Of a DNA stretch of 64,000 nucleotides, positions 1 through 11,700 are shown one piece after another; positions within the stretch are counted from its first letter, which is position 1; the number at the start of each line of letters is the position of its first letter. Under the pieces are notes generated by a model that was not told the DNA's origin, did not search any database, and worked only from the letters and a program-made list of their open reading frames with translations. Origin of the DNA: Lineus longissimus (taxonomy: Eukaryota; Nemertea; Pilidiophora; Heteronemertea; Lineidae); NCBI RefSeq assembly GCF_910592395.1, contig NC_088313.1, positions 15,144,437-15,208,436 on the forward strand. Reading direction: 5' to 3'. The position numbers and the translations under genes are program-made.

Positions 1-642
1 TTGATGCCTTTGCCCACTTCTTCCTCATTGAAATAAGCATAGGCGCAGTCAATGTGACGATAGCCAGCCTTGATGGCGTGAGACACAGCCGTCGCCACGT
101 CACCTGGTTTGGGCTGAAAAAGAAATGATCGGGTGCAACCTGGATAGACTTCAAGCACTTGACTAATCAAGTGAAAAGGGGAGCATTGGTCTTTTTTAAG
201 ACTCCAGGTTTGCCGCAAAATGACTTTTGGGATACGGGTGGGACAGAGGAAAGAAATGTTGGGCAAATTGGTATGGAGGTGTCATTGAGATGGGCAGGCC
301 TTAGGACTCTCCGACCTAGTCTTTCCCAGGAAAGGAGGAATTTCAACATGTTGGAAAAATTGCATTGTTGGAGTCTTGGAAAACAATAAGACAGTGATAC
401 AAATACAAAAATACAGAGCAGGTGCCCAGTTGGCCTCTTCCAGGCACCACTGCTCAGTAAGTCAGAGGGCTTGCCTTGAATAACAAGATTTAGATAATTG
501 GCAGGCTGGGGAATTGATTCTCCAAAGAGACCACATGAGGAAAACATGCAAATATATAAAATCAGCTTACCAGCCAAGTTCCAAGGCCAATGGCTGGCAC
601 CTTGTGTCCACTATTGAGCTTTTGGTATGTGACATTAGCCAT
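1..642 (-). CDS. Aldo-keto reductase (AKR1 type), 5' exons only, cut by window edge
   Basis: Two exons are visible: 571-642 (ATG at 642, 24 codons ending in the GLGTWL motif) and 1-113, which begins [10 protein letters not shown] and runs off the window. The second exon has the AKR signature [16 protein letters not shown], which includes the catalytic Asp and Tyr of the NADPH-dependent reductase barrel. The donor after 571 and the acceptor before 113 are canonical and in phase. The exons are near copies of exons 1 and 2 of the complete gene at 1337-4298, with the same boundaries and mostly conservative changes, so this is a tandem paralogue. The rest lies to the left of the window. Family is certain; substrate and intactness cannot be judged. 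Confidence 0.88.
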
Positions 643-1128
643 CTTGTTCATCTATTTAGGACGCTTTCACCTCAAGCAATGGGCTCAGATCTTTGCGCTA
701 TCTGGTCATGTGTCACTGCCTTAAAGGTTTTATTTGCGTCTTTATCTGTGTAAAGACATTTTCTTTGGCCTCTTCCATGCACCGCTGCTCAGTAAGGCTA
801 TTTCACAAGTTGTAAAAGCATAAAATGTTATTCTTCATTATCCCTAGAGAATGATAGGCTAGGATCATGGCGGGACATTGACCACGAGCTATGGGGTCAG
901 ATCTTTTAGTTATCTAGGTCGCATGTCCTGCAAGGTTTTGTAGCCTATTGCTATGTCACAAGTTGTCAAGCATATCTAGTGTTGTTCATTATTCCTAGAG
1001 AATGATAGGCAGGACATTCAGGCGCACCACACAGGGTAGGACAGTGGCATATTGCAGATTAACTTCTGTGTTTACGGATACCACCACCAAGCAACCAGTA
1101 ACAAACCAACAGCATATATATCACAACA
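643..1128. other. Spacer between the tandem AKR genes, with local duplications
   Basis: No exon is seen. A stretch of about 35 bp (near 428-465) recurs near 763-800. A segment with 'cctagagaatgataggc' occurs near 843 and again near 993. These are degenerate local duplications. Confidence 0.5.
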
Positions 1129-1134
1129 TTTATT
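1129..1134 (-). promoter_or_regulatory. Candidate polyadenylation signal of the complete AKR gene
   Basis: AATAAA on the minus strand about 200 bases after the stop codon at 1337. Position and motif fit; cleavage site not determined. Confidence 0.45.
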
Positions 1135-1278
1135 TCATACTTGCACCTGACATATTGTAAAATGTAATGCTTGACAATAAACTTTAACCTGATCAAAACG
1201 TCCCTATTTCATACTTGCACCTGACATATTGTAAAATGTAATGCTTGACAATAAACTTTAACCTGATCAAAACGTCAC
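1131..1278. repeat. 74-bp tandem duplication
   Basis: The segment starting 'tatttcatacttgcacctga' at 1131 is repeated almost perfectly from 1205. It lies in the 3' UTR of the downstream AKR gene. Confidence 0.85.
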
Positions 1279-1336
1279 TCGGGTTTTAAAATCAAGCCTG
1301 TACCGGGTCACGAGATTTTCCAGATCTTGACACGTT

Positions 1337-4298
1337 TTAGAATGGAATGCTGAATGGGAAGTCTGGGTGATGTTTGACCCTGCAAAGATATGAATGGGAT
1401 TTGATCATTTGGTGTAAAAAATGTACCAACTATATCTCAAAAGGGGTGGCGGAGTGGGTGGTTGTATCAATGCGTTATCAATATAATCTAGACTGAATGA
1501 AATTGTGTTTTACTTTTGCAAAATGTTGTGCAAGCAAAAAATTTTTAAGTGTCTCTGATTTTAACAATCTTTCTGATCGTTTCTTGCCGATCGCCAGACG
1601 AAACTTAGCCACCATTTCGAACTTACCAGTCCAGATGGATTGATCTATTGTCATCACCATGGAAGGAATTGAGTGTTTCCATATCATCAGCTGACAATTC
1701 GAAGTCAAAAACCTCTATATTTTGTTCAATCCTTGACGGTGTGACGCTCTTTGGAATGACTATTAACCCTCGCTGAATGTTCCATCGTAGGACAAGCTGA
1801 AACATTAGTATTGAAAAAGATTCAAAAACAGAATGTATAGGCCTATTCAGGCAAGGATCACCCAAAGGCGAGTTGTTGTCAAATCGGAGAGTAGTCCCAA
1901 ATTTGGGTGACAACCCCATCAATACTCCCCGATTGATTATGCCATGGAGATAGAGAGTAGCTAGATTGGGGGAATTTTCATGGAAATAGCGTTACTAACG
2001 GTGCCGTTGCCTTGTCGAAAGAACAGCATTTATACTTGTTCATATCAAAAACAGGTAAAAAAACCTTTACCTGCCCAGGAGTTTTTCCATATTTCTCTGC
2101 CAGCTTTTTCACTTTTTCTTCTTCCAAAATGAATGGATCATCAGGTTTGGCCCTGAAAGTTAAGAAATGGTTCCGATTGATGAATAGCTTCGACACATTT
2201 TGTCAAATCTTGTATATCAGCATTCATGTAATGTAAATGTTGGATATTGCAGTTCAGAAGATTTTACAGAAAGATGCTAAAACTTTCAAGGTACAAAAAT
2301 GAGAAAATACAGAAAAATCTTACCAATTCCTGGTAGGTGATCCAAATGGACTGTACGCAGTAACAGTGAGTCCATGGTCCAAAGCAAACTTGACAAGCCT
2401 TCCATTATTAAAGTATGGATGTGCCTCAATCTGAAAAGAATAGACAACAAATGATTTAATTAAAATAGAAAGCATTGCAGAGCTGAGAGGGTAATAATAG
2501 TCATGCCAAAGCACCGAGGAGCAACTTCTGACTGTTGAATTATTTATACATGTAACTGTAATATCATTCATGAGACATGCCAATATGTATATAGACTTAT
2601 GTCTGTACGGGGAATTTTTCAGAAGTGGCTTCAGCGCCAACATTTCAGTGGACACTAATATGCTCTGTATAATACCTTCCAACCATAATATGTCCAACCA
2701 CAGAGATCTACGTCTTTAAAGCCCAACTGTTCGGCCACGTCGTCCAATATGGGGAGGGGGTCCCATTGAAATCGGTAATCGTCTGTTTGAAATGACAAGA
2801 ACTCCATCAGATGGGCGAGTCCTGAATTGAAGGACTTTCATCACTTCAGCTGGTGAAATGAAACACCCGTAGGGAAAGGGTTAACCAAGACCTGTCTACT
2901 ATCTAAGAACCAAAAAGAAAGTACCTGCAAGTTGGCTGGTTTTATCTTTGCTACCTTCAGAATCTTTTCAATCTGTTGACTGTTGAAGTTGGAGACACCG
3001 ATGCTCTTTGCCAGTTTCAACTCAACACATTCCTCCATTCCCTGAAAGTGCACATTAGTAATATTTCATTTTAATAGTTGATTTAGTCCCCGATTTTACT
3101 ACCTTCAGGCATGGCAAAAAAACGGCATAACTTTTAAACAACCAAACTATATTTCTACACATTCTTACCTGCCAAGTGTCCAATGTTCCAGAATTAGGTG
3201 CGGAAGAAAAAATGAATTTATCATCCTCTCCTTTTGGGAAGTCCTCTCTGTCTTCCTGAAAGATGACATTGTATTTTTCAAAAATCAGATAATAAACTTG
3301 CGATTTTAAGATATCAACAGGATAGCAATCTGGAAACATTTCGGTATGGCTGTCCTCTATTTTCTAATTGACTAATTACTCCTGATAAGAACAATCATTT
3401 ACACTGTTTTGTGATACAGCTATTGGAACAAAGATGACTAAAATCTAATATTTTGTTCATGAATACTTACCACATAGGCCATGGGCCAATGCATGAGGTA
3501 AAGATCAACATAATCAAGACCTAACTTCTCAAGTGACACTTTACAACTCTTTGTTACAAGGTCACGTCGGTGGTAGGTGTTCCACAGCTGGAAGAAGGAT
3601 GAAAATGAAACTGCATCTCGCCAACTTTTAGCATTGGAAACATATTTAAGGGTTTACAGTTTACAGTTTACCAGGTTTACGGTTTATGGTTTACAGTTTA
3701 CAGTTTACAGTCCAACACCAAGAAGTCGCTAAGTACCTTTGTTGTAACAAATAAATCCTCTCGTTTGCAGCAGCCAGAATCCAAAGCCTCCTTGATGCCT
3801 TTGCCCACTTCTTCCTCATTGAAATAAGCGTAGGCGCAGTCAATGTGGCGATAGCCAGCCTTGATGGCGTGAGACACAGCCGTTACCACTTCACCAGGCT
3901 TGGACTGGAAAAGAAGTAGTTTGACATACTTGATTTGCAAAACCTCTACTCTGGAAACAGTGTTGGGTCCCATTATCATTTTGAAGAAAAATAGCATCGG
4001 CCAACACAAAGCGAGCAAAATCGCTCAGCGCAAACACGTTGAAGGTGACAGAGTAAAGTAAAGTGGGCTTGGTGGACTACATGCATGCGTAGCATTGATG
4101 AGGTATAGCTGAAAGTATAAGTAGTTTGTGAGAAAACAAGGCCTATTTGGCTGAAAAATTATTGCTTAAAATTAATCAGAACTGCCAAAAAGCGCAATGG
4201 CATAAGACGACCTATAATTAGCTCACCTGCCATGTTCCGAGGCCAATGGCTGCCACCTTGTGACCATTATTGAGCATTTGGTATGGGACATTAGCCAT
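1337..4298 (-). CDS. Aldo-keto reductase, AKR1 family, complete nine-exon gene
   Basis: Predicted cytosolic NADPH-dependent reductase of carbonyl compounds, 320 aa, the usual AKR1 length. Exons: 4227-4298, 3737-3904, 3471-3587, 3169-3255, 2925-3041, 2324-2430, 2071-2152, 1627-1796, 1337-1379; every join is GT-AG and keeps frame. The catalytic tetrad is complete: D46 and Y51 ([14 protein letters not shown]), K80 (VTTK, end of exon 2), H113 (LMHWP). Other family landmarks are [17 protein letters not shown] and [10 protein letters not shown], the last forming the cofactor 2'-phosphate pocket. The short last exon ([14 protein letters not shown]) matches the usual AKR1 C-terminus. It is closest in feel to AKR1A/AKR1B enzymes, but the substrate cannot be assigned. 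A paralogue follows at 1-642. Confidence 0.95.
3645..3712. repeat. TTTACAG simple repeat
   Basis: Degenerate tandem 'gtttaca' units in AKR intron 2, just past the exon ending at 3737. Confidence 0.8.
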
Positions 4299-4668
4299 CT
4301 TGTTATCTACCCTCAAGCAATGGGGAGGAAATGAAAGGATCTTTGACCTTTCTCTCTAGGTCATATGTCAATACATGCATGATTTGCAGTAAATATCATG
4401 ACATGAGTTATCACCATATAATCTATAGTCTGAAGGCCATCTGCTGGCACTTCTACACAAATATCTTATCAACAATGAAATGATCAGACCAATATGCTCA
4501 GCCAGACATCACATTGTCCACAGAAGACCATTATCTAAAGCCATCTGCACCTCCACGCTTCTAACATAAAATCCTCCCTAAGCCTATGGCTGATAATAAT
4601 GATAATTAGGTAACGTGACATCACTTATCAACGCCTTTGAATTAAAAATGTCATTCCAGAAATGAAGG

Positions 4669-4853
4669 ACAGTAGAACCTCCCTATTAAGGCCACCCTCA
4701 GGACTGACAAGTACTGTGCTTAATGGAGAGGTGTCATGTTAAGACTAGAGAGGTCAAATTGAATGGAAATTACCACTTTGGGACGAAAACTACATGTCGT
4801 GTCCTTAATAGAGAGGTTGTCCTTAAAAGCATTGTGTCCGCTAAGGGAGGCCA
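4669..4853. mobile_element. pogo/Tigger-like MITE, copy 1
   Basis: Starts 'acagtagaacctccctatta' and has internal inverted copies of a 'ttaatagagaggt' motif. The right terminal repeat is decayed ('gctaagggaggcc'). Same family as 5791, 38976, 40714 and 48905. Non-coding. Confidence 0.7.
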
Positions 4854-5439
4854 ACTTTCGAATAAGGCCTACTAAGGCAGGATGTGCCAGGCAAAAGGAA
4901 GCTATCAAATGGAACCCTACATTGTCAGAAAGACAATGGGCAGCGCCCATTCTTCTGGATATATTGTACCCTTATTGAAAATGCACCGAGAAATGCAAAA
5001 GAAGAAGATAGACAGGACTCAATATTTGAAGAAAATTTTTATTTTACTTCATGATCTGAAAGAAATATAGTGAAGTAAATAAAAGCATACAAACTGGCAA
5101 TGTATGAAAAGTATAATTACAAAGGTTGCAGGGTTAAAAGATCAACACAACCACAACAGTATATAACGACCAAGATGTGCGCTCATCATATCAATTTGTT
5201 TACCTGCATTTTGTCTATAAAGAGGCCAATTCATGACAATTGTACAGAATATTTGTATATACAGTGTTGTACCAAGTAGTACCATGTATAGAGAGTAGAT
5301 ATTTGATACCGTATTATGCATTTTTAGACATGTTTGGTAAATATTGTAGCCACAAAATGTTTCTGATCTGAAATGAAGAGTAAATCAGGAAAATAGAATG
5401 GCCCTACCTTTGAGGATCTTTGCGTAGGCCTGCTATTTT

Positions 5440-5545
5440 GCAAGAAGGGTTAAGTGCCTTGCTAAAGGACGAAAAGACTTCCTCCCAAGAGTCGAACCTA
5501 CAACCTCCTGATTATGAGCCTGGTGACCGAACTACTACGTCACTG
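5440..5545 (-). repeat. tRNA-related SINE-like fragment
   Basis: The minus strand carries GGTTCGACTC, a good match to a pol III B box. The plus strand reads 'aagtgccttgctaaaggacg', a phrase I associate with dispersed tRNA-derived repeats of marine invertebrates. No complete tRNA fold. Confidence 0.4.
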
Positions 5546-5790
5546 ATCTCAAGTTTAATTCCAATCTTTATAACAGATTGTCTGAGGTCATTAAAGGGAT
5601 TTTGTGATGTATGATCATTAAGTGTACAGATGTATCAATACAGACAACATAAATAAAGGCAATTAGCACAAGCCTCTAATGATACAAGTGCCGCCCTTGA
5701 AACAGGTCACTTGTCAAGATTTACTCCATTGAGAACCCCCAGATAACAGATTTCGAAGAGTACATCCAGCAAATCTGATAAGAATCAAAA

Positions 5791-5954
5791 TACAATAGAA
5801 CCTCCCTTAGCGAACACTTCTCTATTAAAGACACTAGTTTTGGTCCCAAAGTGGTTGTTTCCATTCAACTTGACCTCTCTAATCAGGACACCTCTGTATC
5901 AAGGATAGCACTTGTCAGTCCCAAGGGTGTCATTAATAGAGAGGTTCTACTGTA
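5791..5954. mobile_element. pogo/Tigger-like MITE, copy 2, both ends present
   Basis: Left end 'tacaatagaacctccctta', right end 'gagaggttctactgta': terminal inverted repeats with TA at each edge, as for pogo-type insertions. About 164 bp, non-coding, just downstream of the NF-YA stop. Confidence 0.75.
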
Positions 5955-5983
5955 TACCAAGAATTCTTAGGTTCGATTGCAAA

Positions 5984-7930
5984 TCATTCAACTTTGAAAT
6001 CTGTCACAGCACTAGGTATAACGTTAATGTCAGTGTTGTTCAGCACCTCGTTCAAAAACGAGCTCACAGGTGTGCCCGGCGGACGACACGCTATTGCAAT
6101 TGGTTTCAGTTCTTGATAAGGCGCGACACTCGTATTGAGATTTTGTTTTCGACGATTTTTCTTCGGCACGTATCCGCTGTTTGAATTTTCATTGTTTTGA
6201 ACTTGTTGTTTGTTGAATTTTCCACCCTCACCACGTTTACGACTCAGCGCGTGTAAGTGCCGGGATTGATACAAATATTTCTGAAATAAAAAAAAAAATT
6301 ATATTACATAAATACCTCAATCAGCAGGTCAAAATCAAATTACTGTATGCATACTCTAAGTCCATATAAATTTTTAATTAAAAAGATTAGAGGTTTTTGT
6401 ACTTTCTGCCATGGAAATATTCCACAGGAGTGCATTCTTTTTGGCCATTTTTGACAGGGGGAACAGTGACCCTGCCAGTGCTACACTGACCTGTCGTGTC
6501 TTGGGTATCTTTCCCATTGCCTCCAGTTTAGCACGAGCCTGCCTCCTCTTCAGAATTCTATGATACTGTTTTGCATTTACATACAAGGGGTCCTCACCCA
6601 TTTCGCCCTGAAAAAAAGTGACATCTGGTTACTAACGAATGGAAATGAGTTGGTTTGTCCAAGATTCAAGTCACATATCCCACTTTGGAACACTGTAATT
6701 GACGTAACTAATTGTTTAAGACACCTGGTTTCTGAACCAATGATATCTGAGAACCATTTACCCCGAGGATAGGACTAACTATCATAGAGACAAGCTAATG
6801 TAAATTACAGCCACATTGATTTTGCAATTTGTGAACATTTATGACAAGAATACACTAATCAAGACTGGTTGGATACCTACCATGTTTATGGAGGCGGCTG
6901 TTGCCAGATTGGTTAGTTGCTCAGGATTAAGATTCATCATTTGTACACCTAGCAGGGAAAGAAGCACTGGTTAGCGATGATCAGATATTATCAGACTGAA
7001 CTAAATGTATAAATCTGTCAGTTTTAAAATGTTCAGTGGAATTTAGTGATGGAAACTATACTGTAGTGTGGAAGGTGACAAGCAGATTACAGCTTGGTAA
7101 TAATACCTTTTTGATTACCTGCCCACTCCTCTGAGGGGACAACTTGGGCATGGGAGATGGCCGTACCTGGCCGAGGAGTTTCAGAACTTTACCTACCACT
7201 ATGCCCATCTTGCTGCAGCACTTGGGGGATCCCCAAAGCCTGGGGGGTAGACGGATTGTGTAGCTGATACGTCGTCTGCCCATTGACATTGACAGGATGA
7301 AGATACAAAGTCTGAATACTGGGCTTTTCTTCAACCTGTTCAGTGCCAGCTAGTTGGACTTGGAGTTGACTCATATTGACAGGCATGCCAGCTGGATGGT
7401 AAGAAACTTCTGTTCCATCTATCACTTGAACCAGGTGCTTTGTGCCCGTATCTCGTTCTGTATTGTGTCCTTGCATCACCTTGTCGACATGTGCCTCCTC
7501 AATAGTGACCATTTCAGTGTAGAGCCCATCTTCAGCAGCATTCTGCAATTTTAACAAAGAGTAGATTCAATTCAATTGGAAAACATGAAAATATAACTTT
7601 GATTTATCACTTTTAGCAAAAACACATTACTTCAATGCTGAATACAGGCACATGGAAATAAAAAGCTCAATATCCCCCCCCCACTGACAACACACTTAAT
7701 TTACGCGTGTTGTCAGTGGCAGGTGCGTTGGTCAGTCAAGTGGGGGGGGGGGGGGGGGGGGGCTATTGAGCTCTTATTTCCATGTGCCTGTGTACTGAAT
7801 GCAGAAGAACAAAACAATACAACAATTACGACAAAGGGGCCAGGAAAGAAACCAATTGACATACCACATTTCTTGGACTATTCTGACTAGAGGCGTAATT
7901 GGTTGTGTATTGCACTGGATGACCTTCCAT
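5984..7930 (-). CDS. NFYA: Nuclear transcription factor Y subunit alpha (CCAAT-binding)
   Basis: Sequence-specific subunit of the NF-Y trimer that binds CCAAT boxes. Coding exons: 7865-7930 (exon starts at an acceptor at 7954), 7197-7542, 6881-6948, 6491-6607, 5984-6280; all joins keep frame and give 297 aa (human about 347). The start is taken as the ATG at 7930 because the text after it (MEGHPVQYTTNYASS) recalls the vertebrate N-terminus; the bases before it in this exon would be 5' UTR. Residues 166-188 (PLYVNAKQYHRILKRRQARA) are the NF-YB/YC association helix; residues 200-221 (KYLYQSRHLHALSRKRGEGG) are the DNA-binding part. Compared with the vertebrate SRHRHA, this has SRHLHA, an Arg to Leu change. 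The middle is polar with the LHPVNVNGQTTYQL segment seen in NF-YA activation domains. Shares an upstream region with the GPAT gene. Confidence 0.95.
7642..7795. repeat. Foldback element with C-tract/G-tract arms
   Basis: In an NF-YA intron. Left arm 'tacaggcacatggaaataa' through a C tract pairs with the right arm, a G tract of about 22 bases followed by 'ttatttccatgtgcctgtgta'. A second, inner inverted repeat ('actgacaacac' / 'gtgttgtcagt') lies between. Looks like a short MITE or hairpin insertion. Confidence 0.8.
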
Positions 7931-7954
7931 CACTGGATTTGACGACAGGCAGGC

Positions 7955-8741
7955 CTGTAATGCAGAAACAGTAAGTTTGCGTAAAGCATTCAATAATGAA
8001 TAAGAAATCTTAGGTTTGCCAGCACAGGGACGGCCAGTAGTGGGGGGGGGGGGCAATTGATGAGGTAGCACTAGCAGACTTTGGATGAATTCCTACAGAA
8101 AGATGGTGCAGCGAGACGTGTACCCCTTACGATTCGTGTCGTGACACATCTATCTGGCATTGTTCTGCCATATGACGTCCGTCCCAGAAAACGTAGTCAC
8201 CCTCTGTAGGGTTGGGCGTGACGTCATCACAGTAAGTACCCTCACACGGGAAGGGGGTTGCTGGTGAACATGTAGTCATTTGCCAAACAGTTTCCCTATA
8301 TTTTTGACGTTTTTGACCTCGTTAGCACTCAAGTCTTTATTTCAAAATAAGTCAGGAACAATTTTTATCATAACTGCTATCTATTTATTTACCCTATAAT
8401 TCAAATAATATGTTTGACAACGATTTTAGCGAGTAAATGTCAAAATTCTTGATCAAAAAACGGCGCGTCGTCTGATCTCCGGCGCAGTCGGATAACTGCA
8501 TGGTTATGTCGCTGCCAACGCAGGTCATTTTGGATCCGATGCTCAGGATTTGTGGGAAAGATCACAGGTGATTGAAGATACCAGAATCATAGCGATCAAT
8601 CAGCCAATAATTAATTAAAACGTACATGAACTAAAAGGTCTGTACATATGTACATTATCATGTGCGGGTTTTGTGTGTGTTTTGTAGGTTTTGTGGTGAC
8701 TGGTCGATTTGTTGATTCTGACGCGCTTGTGATTCCTCACG
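7955..8741. promoter_or_regulatory. Shared upstream region of NF-YA (minus) and GPAT (plus)
   Basis: About 0.8 kb between head-to-head genes. It has a perfect CRE palindrome TGACGTCA at 8219-8226, a half site TGACGTCC near 8172, and G tracts at 8041-8053. Probably holds the 5' UTR exon(s) of NF-YA; transcription starts are not defined. Confidence 0.5.
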
Positions 8742-11700
8742 ATGTGCTGGAATCAGTACTGCAGAGAGTATATCGTACCATCGTTCGAACTGCTTGGAGA
8801 AGGAGATTTTGATTCCCGTCTCCAGTGGTGGCCTGCGAACGAGATTGACCTTGCACTTCGATCCGCGATCATGTCGGCGTTGTCGATTATCATCCCGATT
8901 ATTTCGATATTTCTCACTCCTTTCGCTCTTATAGTGTTGGGAACAATAATTCTAGCATCTTTAGGGAAATCTCTAGGCATTCGACAGAGATATGTTAAAA
9001 TCCTTTTGAAGATATTCGAGGTAAACCAGTGTGAAGAACTTTGATAAATTTTATGTACCTAATTTCGCCAGGTCCTATTTACCAATATACCACAACAACA
9101 TGTGGCATTTTCACAGCCCAGACTGCCAGGATCAATTGAAGTCCCTCTATAGAATAGGGGTCTGCACGTGACTGTGTGGCATATGACATCTTGTGGCTGT
9201 GCAGAAGAATATCGCATCCAGGTCGGTGACTGAACGAAAGACAAGACTGCGTTGTGCTGTCTAAAAAAAAAACACTAGCTGCACAGGAGGCTCATAGTTA
9301 AAGACGCAAGGCAACCATCACATATGCCATGAAAAATTGCAACAGCGTCACTCGCAGGGTGGGCTGTTCCTGGCCCATGGTGCACTGCGAAATGCAATTT
9401 TTGTCTAAGAAAGCTTTGGAACTGGAACAATTATTGTTCCTTAAGTTATCTTCTTTCGTTGTCATCTCCTTACCAAGGCTGTTGAGGGCAGTGGTGATCC
9501 TAGACTTAATATTAAAATTTGGGGAATTCTCTGACCACCTTTCTTTCACCTTCCAGTGGGGGCAGAGGAGAATTCGTCGTTATGAGCTTGAGACATATGG
9601 ACTAGCGGATGTGTCAGAAGAGGATGAAGTGTTTGACCAACCCGTCCATTTGCATGGAGACGAAGGTAGTAGGAAGAAAAGTTAGTGTAACTCACAAGAT
9701 AGGTCTATTACACTTCAAAATCCTTGCTTTGCCTTTTAGTAATGTCCTTGCTTTGCTTTGTTTATTTCTTTTGAATGGCATCGAACTTTGAAGCTAATTT
9801 ACTACACATCATCTTGGTTTTTCAAGGGTTAATGTTCACTTTATTATTGCATGTTTTGGTTGGGCAACAATGAGCTTGATAATTGGTCAAGATCCTGAAT
9901 ATTATCTGAAAAACTTACAATCTTAATTTTAAAGAATGTTGTATTTTTTCTACTGCAAATTTATCCTGTTTTGCAACCGTTTGCTTCGCTTCATCCTTCT
10001 ACATGTTTTCCATCACTGGGTGTTCTTCGCATTTTTCACATACTCTTTCTTGCCCATAGGCATCCATGTTATCCAAAGGGAGATTCAGATGTCGGCTTCC
10101 AAAGGGATGGTGATACCTCACGTCAGATCCTTAGAGAGTATGAACAGAGACTTCGAGCTGTCCGATGCAATGGACTTCTGTAAAAGTGGAATTGAGGTAA
10201 GAATTCACGTTATGTAACATATTGATTGAGTATTTTGGTTCTCATTCCAATACCTTGAAATCGTGCTATAGCACCAACGGATCATTTCACTTGAATATTA
10301 GGAGGAGAATGATATAGTCTCAGTAAAAATTGAGGTGGAAGAGCGGATCTTTGTCCCAAACAACTAGCTGCCACTTCCTAATCCACTACACACTCGTGTC
10401 ACCATCAATAATGTCGTCTGCTGGGGTCAAGAATTCACTTCCTCACCTGTGGATTCTCAGTTCTAGTTTTATTCTTAAATCCTGTGCAGACTTTAAACAT
10501 CTGCTGTTTCTCAGGCGATTATTGAAGATGAAGTAACCAAGAGATTTTCTGCTGCTGAGCTGACGTCATGGAACCTGCTGACTCGAACTAACGAACATAA
10601 GTTTTTCAGGTTAGTGAATGCAGAGTCGTAATGAAACAATACTCTCTTATATTCATGAAATTGAATAATAAGATCATAAAAATGAGTGGTTGAATGATAG
10701 TGGTTTGAAATTCAAAAAGGCTTTTGTCAGTTATGTTGTATTTATAGCTCGGCTGACGAAAGTCTCCAACCTCAGAGTCAGATACTATAAGCCAGGCCTG
10801 CTATCTAAGAACAAGGTCATCTGATTGACTCGTAAACATGCACTTTAGATTGATGTCACAGTGTCAAAAATCTTAACATTCTTACCTTATCTTGACCTTG
10901 CTTTTCTACCCAGGTGGTGATGGTCGGTGATGTCACGCTGGTTTTTGGCGTTACGAGACTCCGTCAAATTCCCTGTACATTTTGCACACAGCCTTGAAAC
11001 CTTGAAATGACAAGCCGCTTCATCTCTGGCACAGGACTGAAGTTATAGTTTTAGGCAGGTCAAGTGCAGAAGAAGAAGAAGAATCTTTAAAAGGTCTATC
11101 TTATTTTTCAGTCTGCGTCTGACAATACTCTGGTGGACAGGATTTTTCTTTCGTTACATGTTCCTGCTTCCATTCAGGTAAAGGCTTCCATTTGATTTCT
11201 AATTTTCTCTGCTTTTCAAAGATAATGTTCCCAGACAGCTGAAAAACTAAAATTGGACTGGTACAGTAATGATTGATATTTTTAAAAGTATGATTGATGA
11301 TTTAAATTGTCTGAATAATAATGATTTATGATTTTAACATTATTGTTTTTCCGATAGAAATATCGCATCAAAACTTCGTTAAAAATAATATCCGTTTAAA
11401 AGATTGGTTACAACGGTTGTGGTCATTTATTACATGAGCTCTTGTTTTATTATTCATTATTTTTGAATAATAATAGCTCAATCTTTATTTCAGATTTATC
11501 CTAGCTTTTATTGGCATCTGTGGGCTGATATTTGGTACTGCTGTAGTGGGTTATATACCTAATGGAAAGTAAGTTACCTTAGTAGATAGGTTTACTTTTA
11601 AGGAACTATTTCCCAATTAATCATTGCAAGTGACACGGAGATGAATGCCTCAAGTACGTGATTGTACAACATCTGCCATCTTAATGTCAAGATGAAATCT

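Larger units (their letters stand above)
4299..5983. other. Intergenic region between AKR and NF-YA
   Basis: Holds the AKR upstream region, two pogo-like MITE copies (4669-4853, 5791-5954) and a tRNA-related fragment (5440-5545). The rest is AT-rich with no coding signal. Confidence 0.6.
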
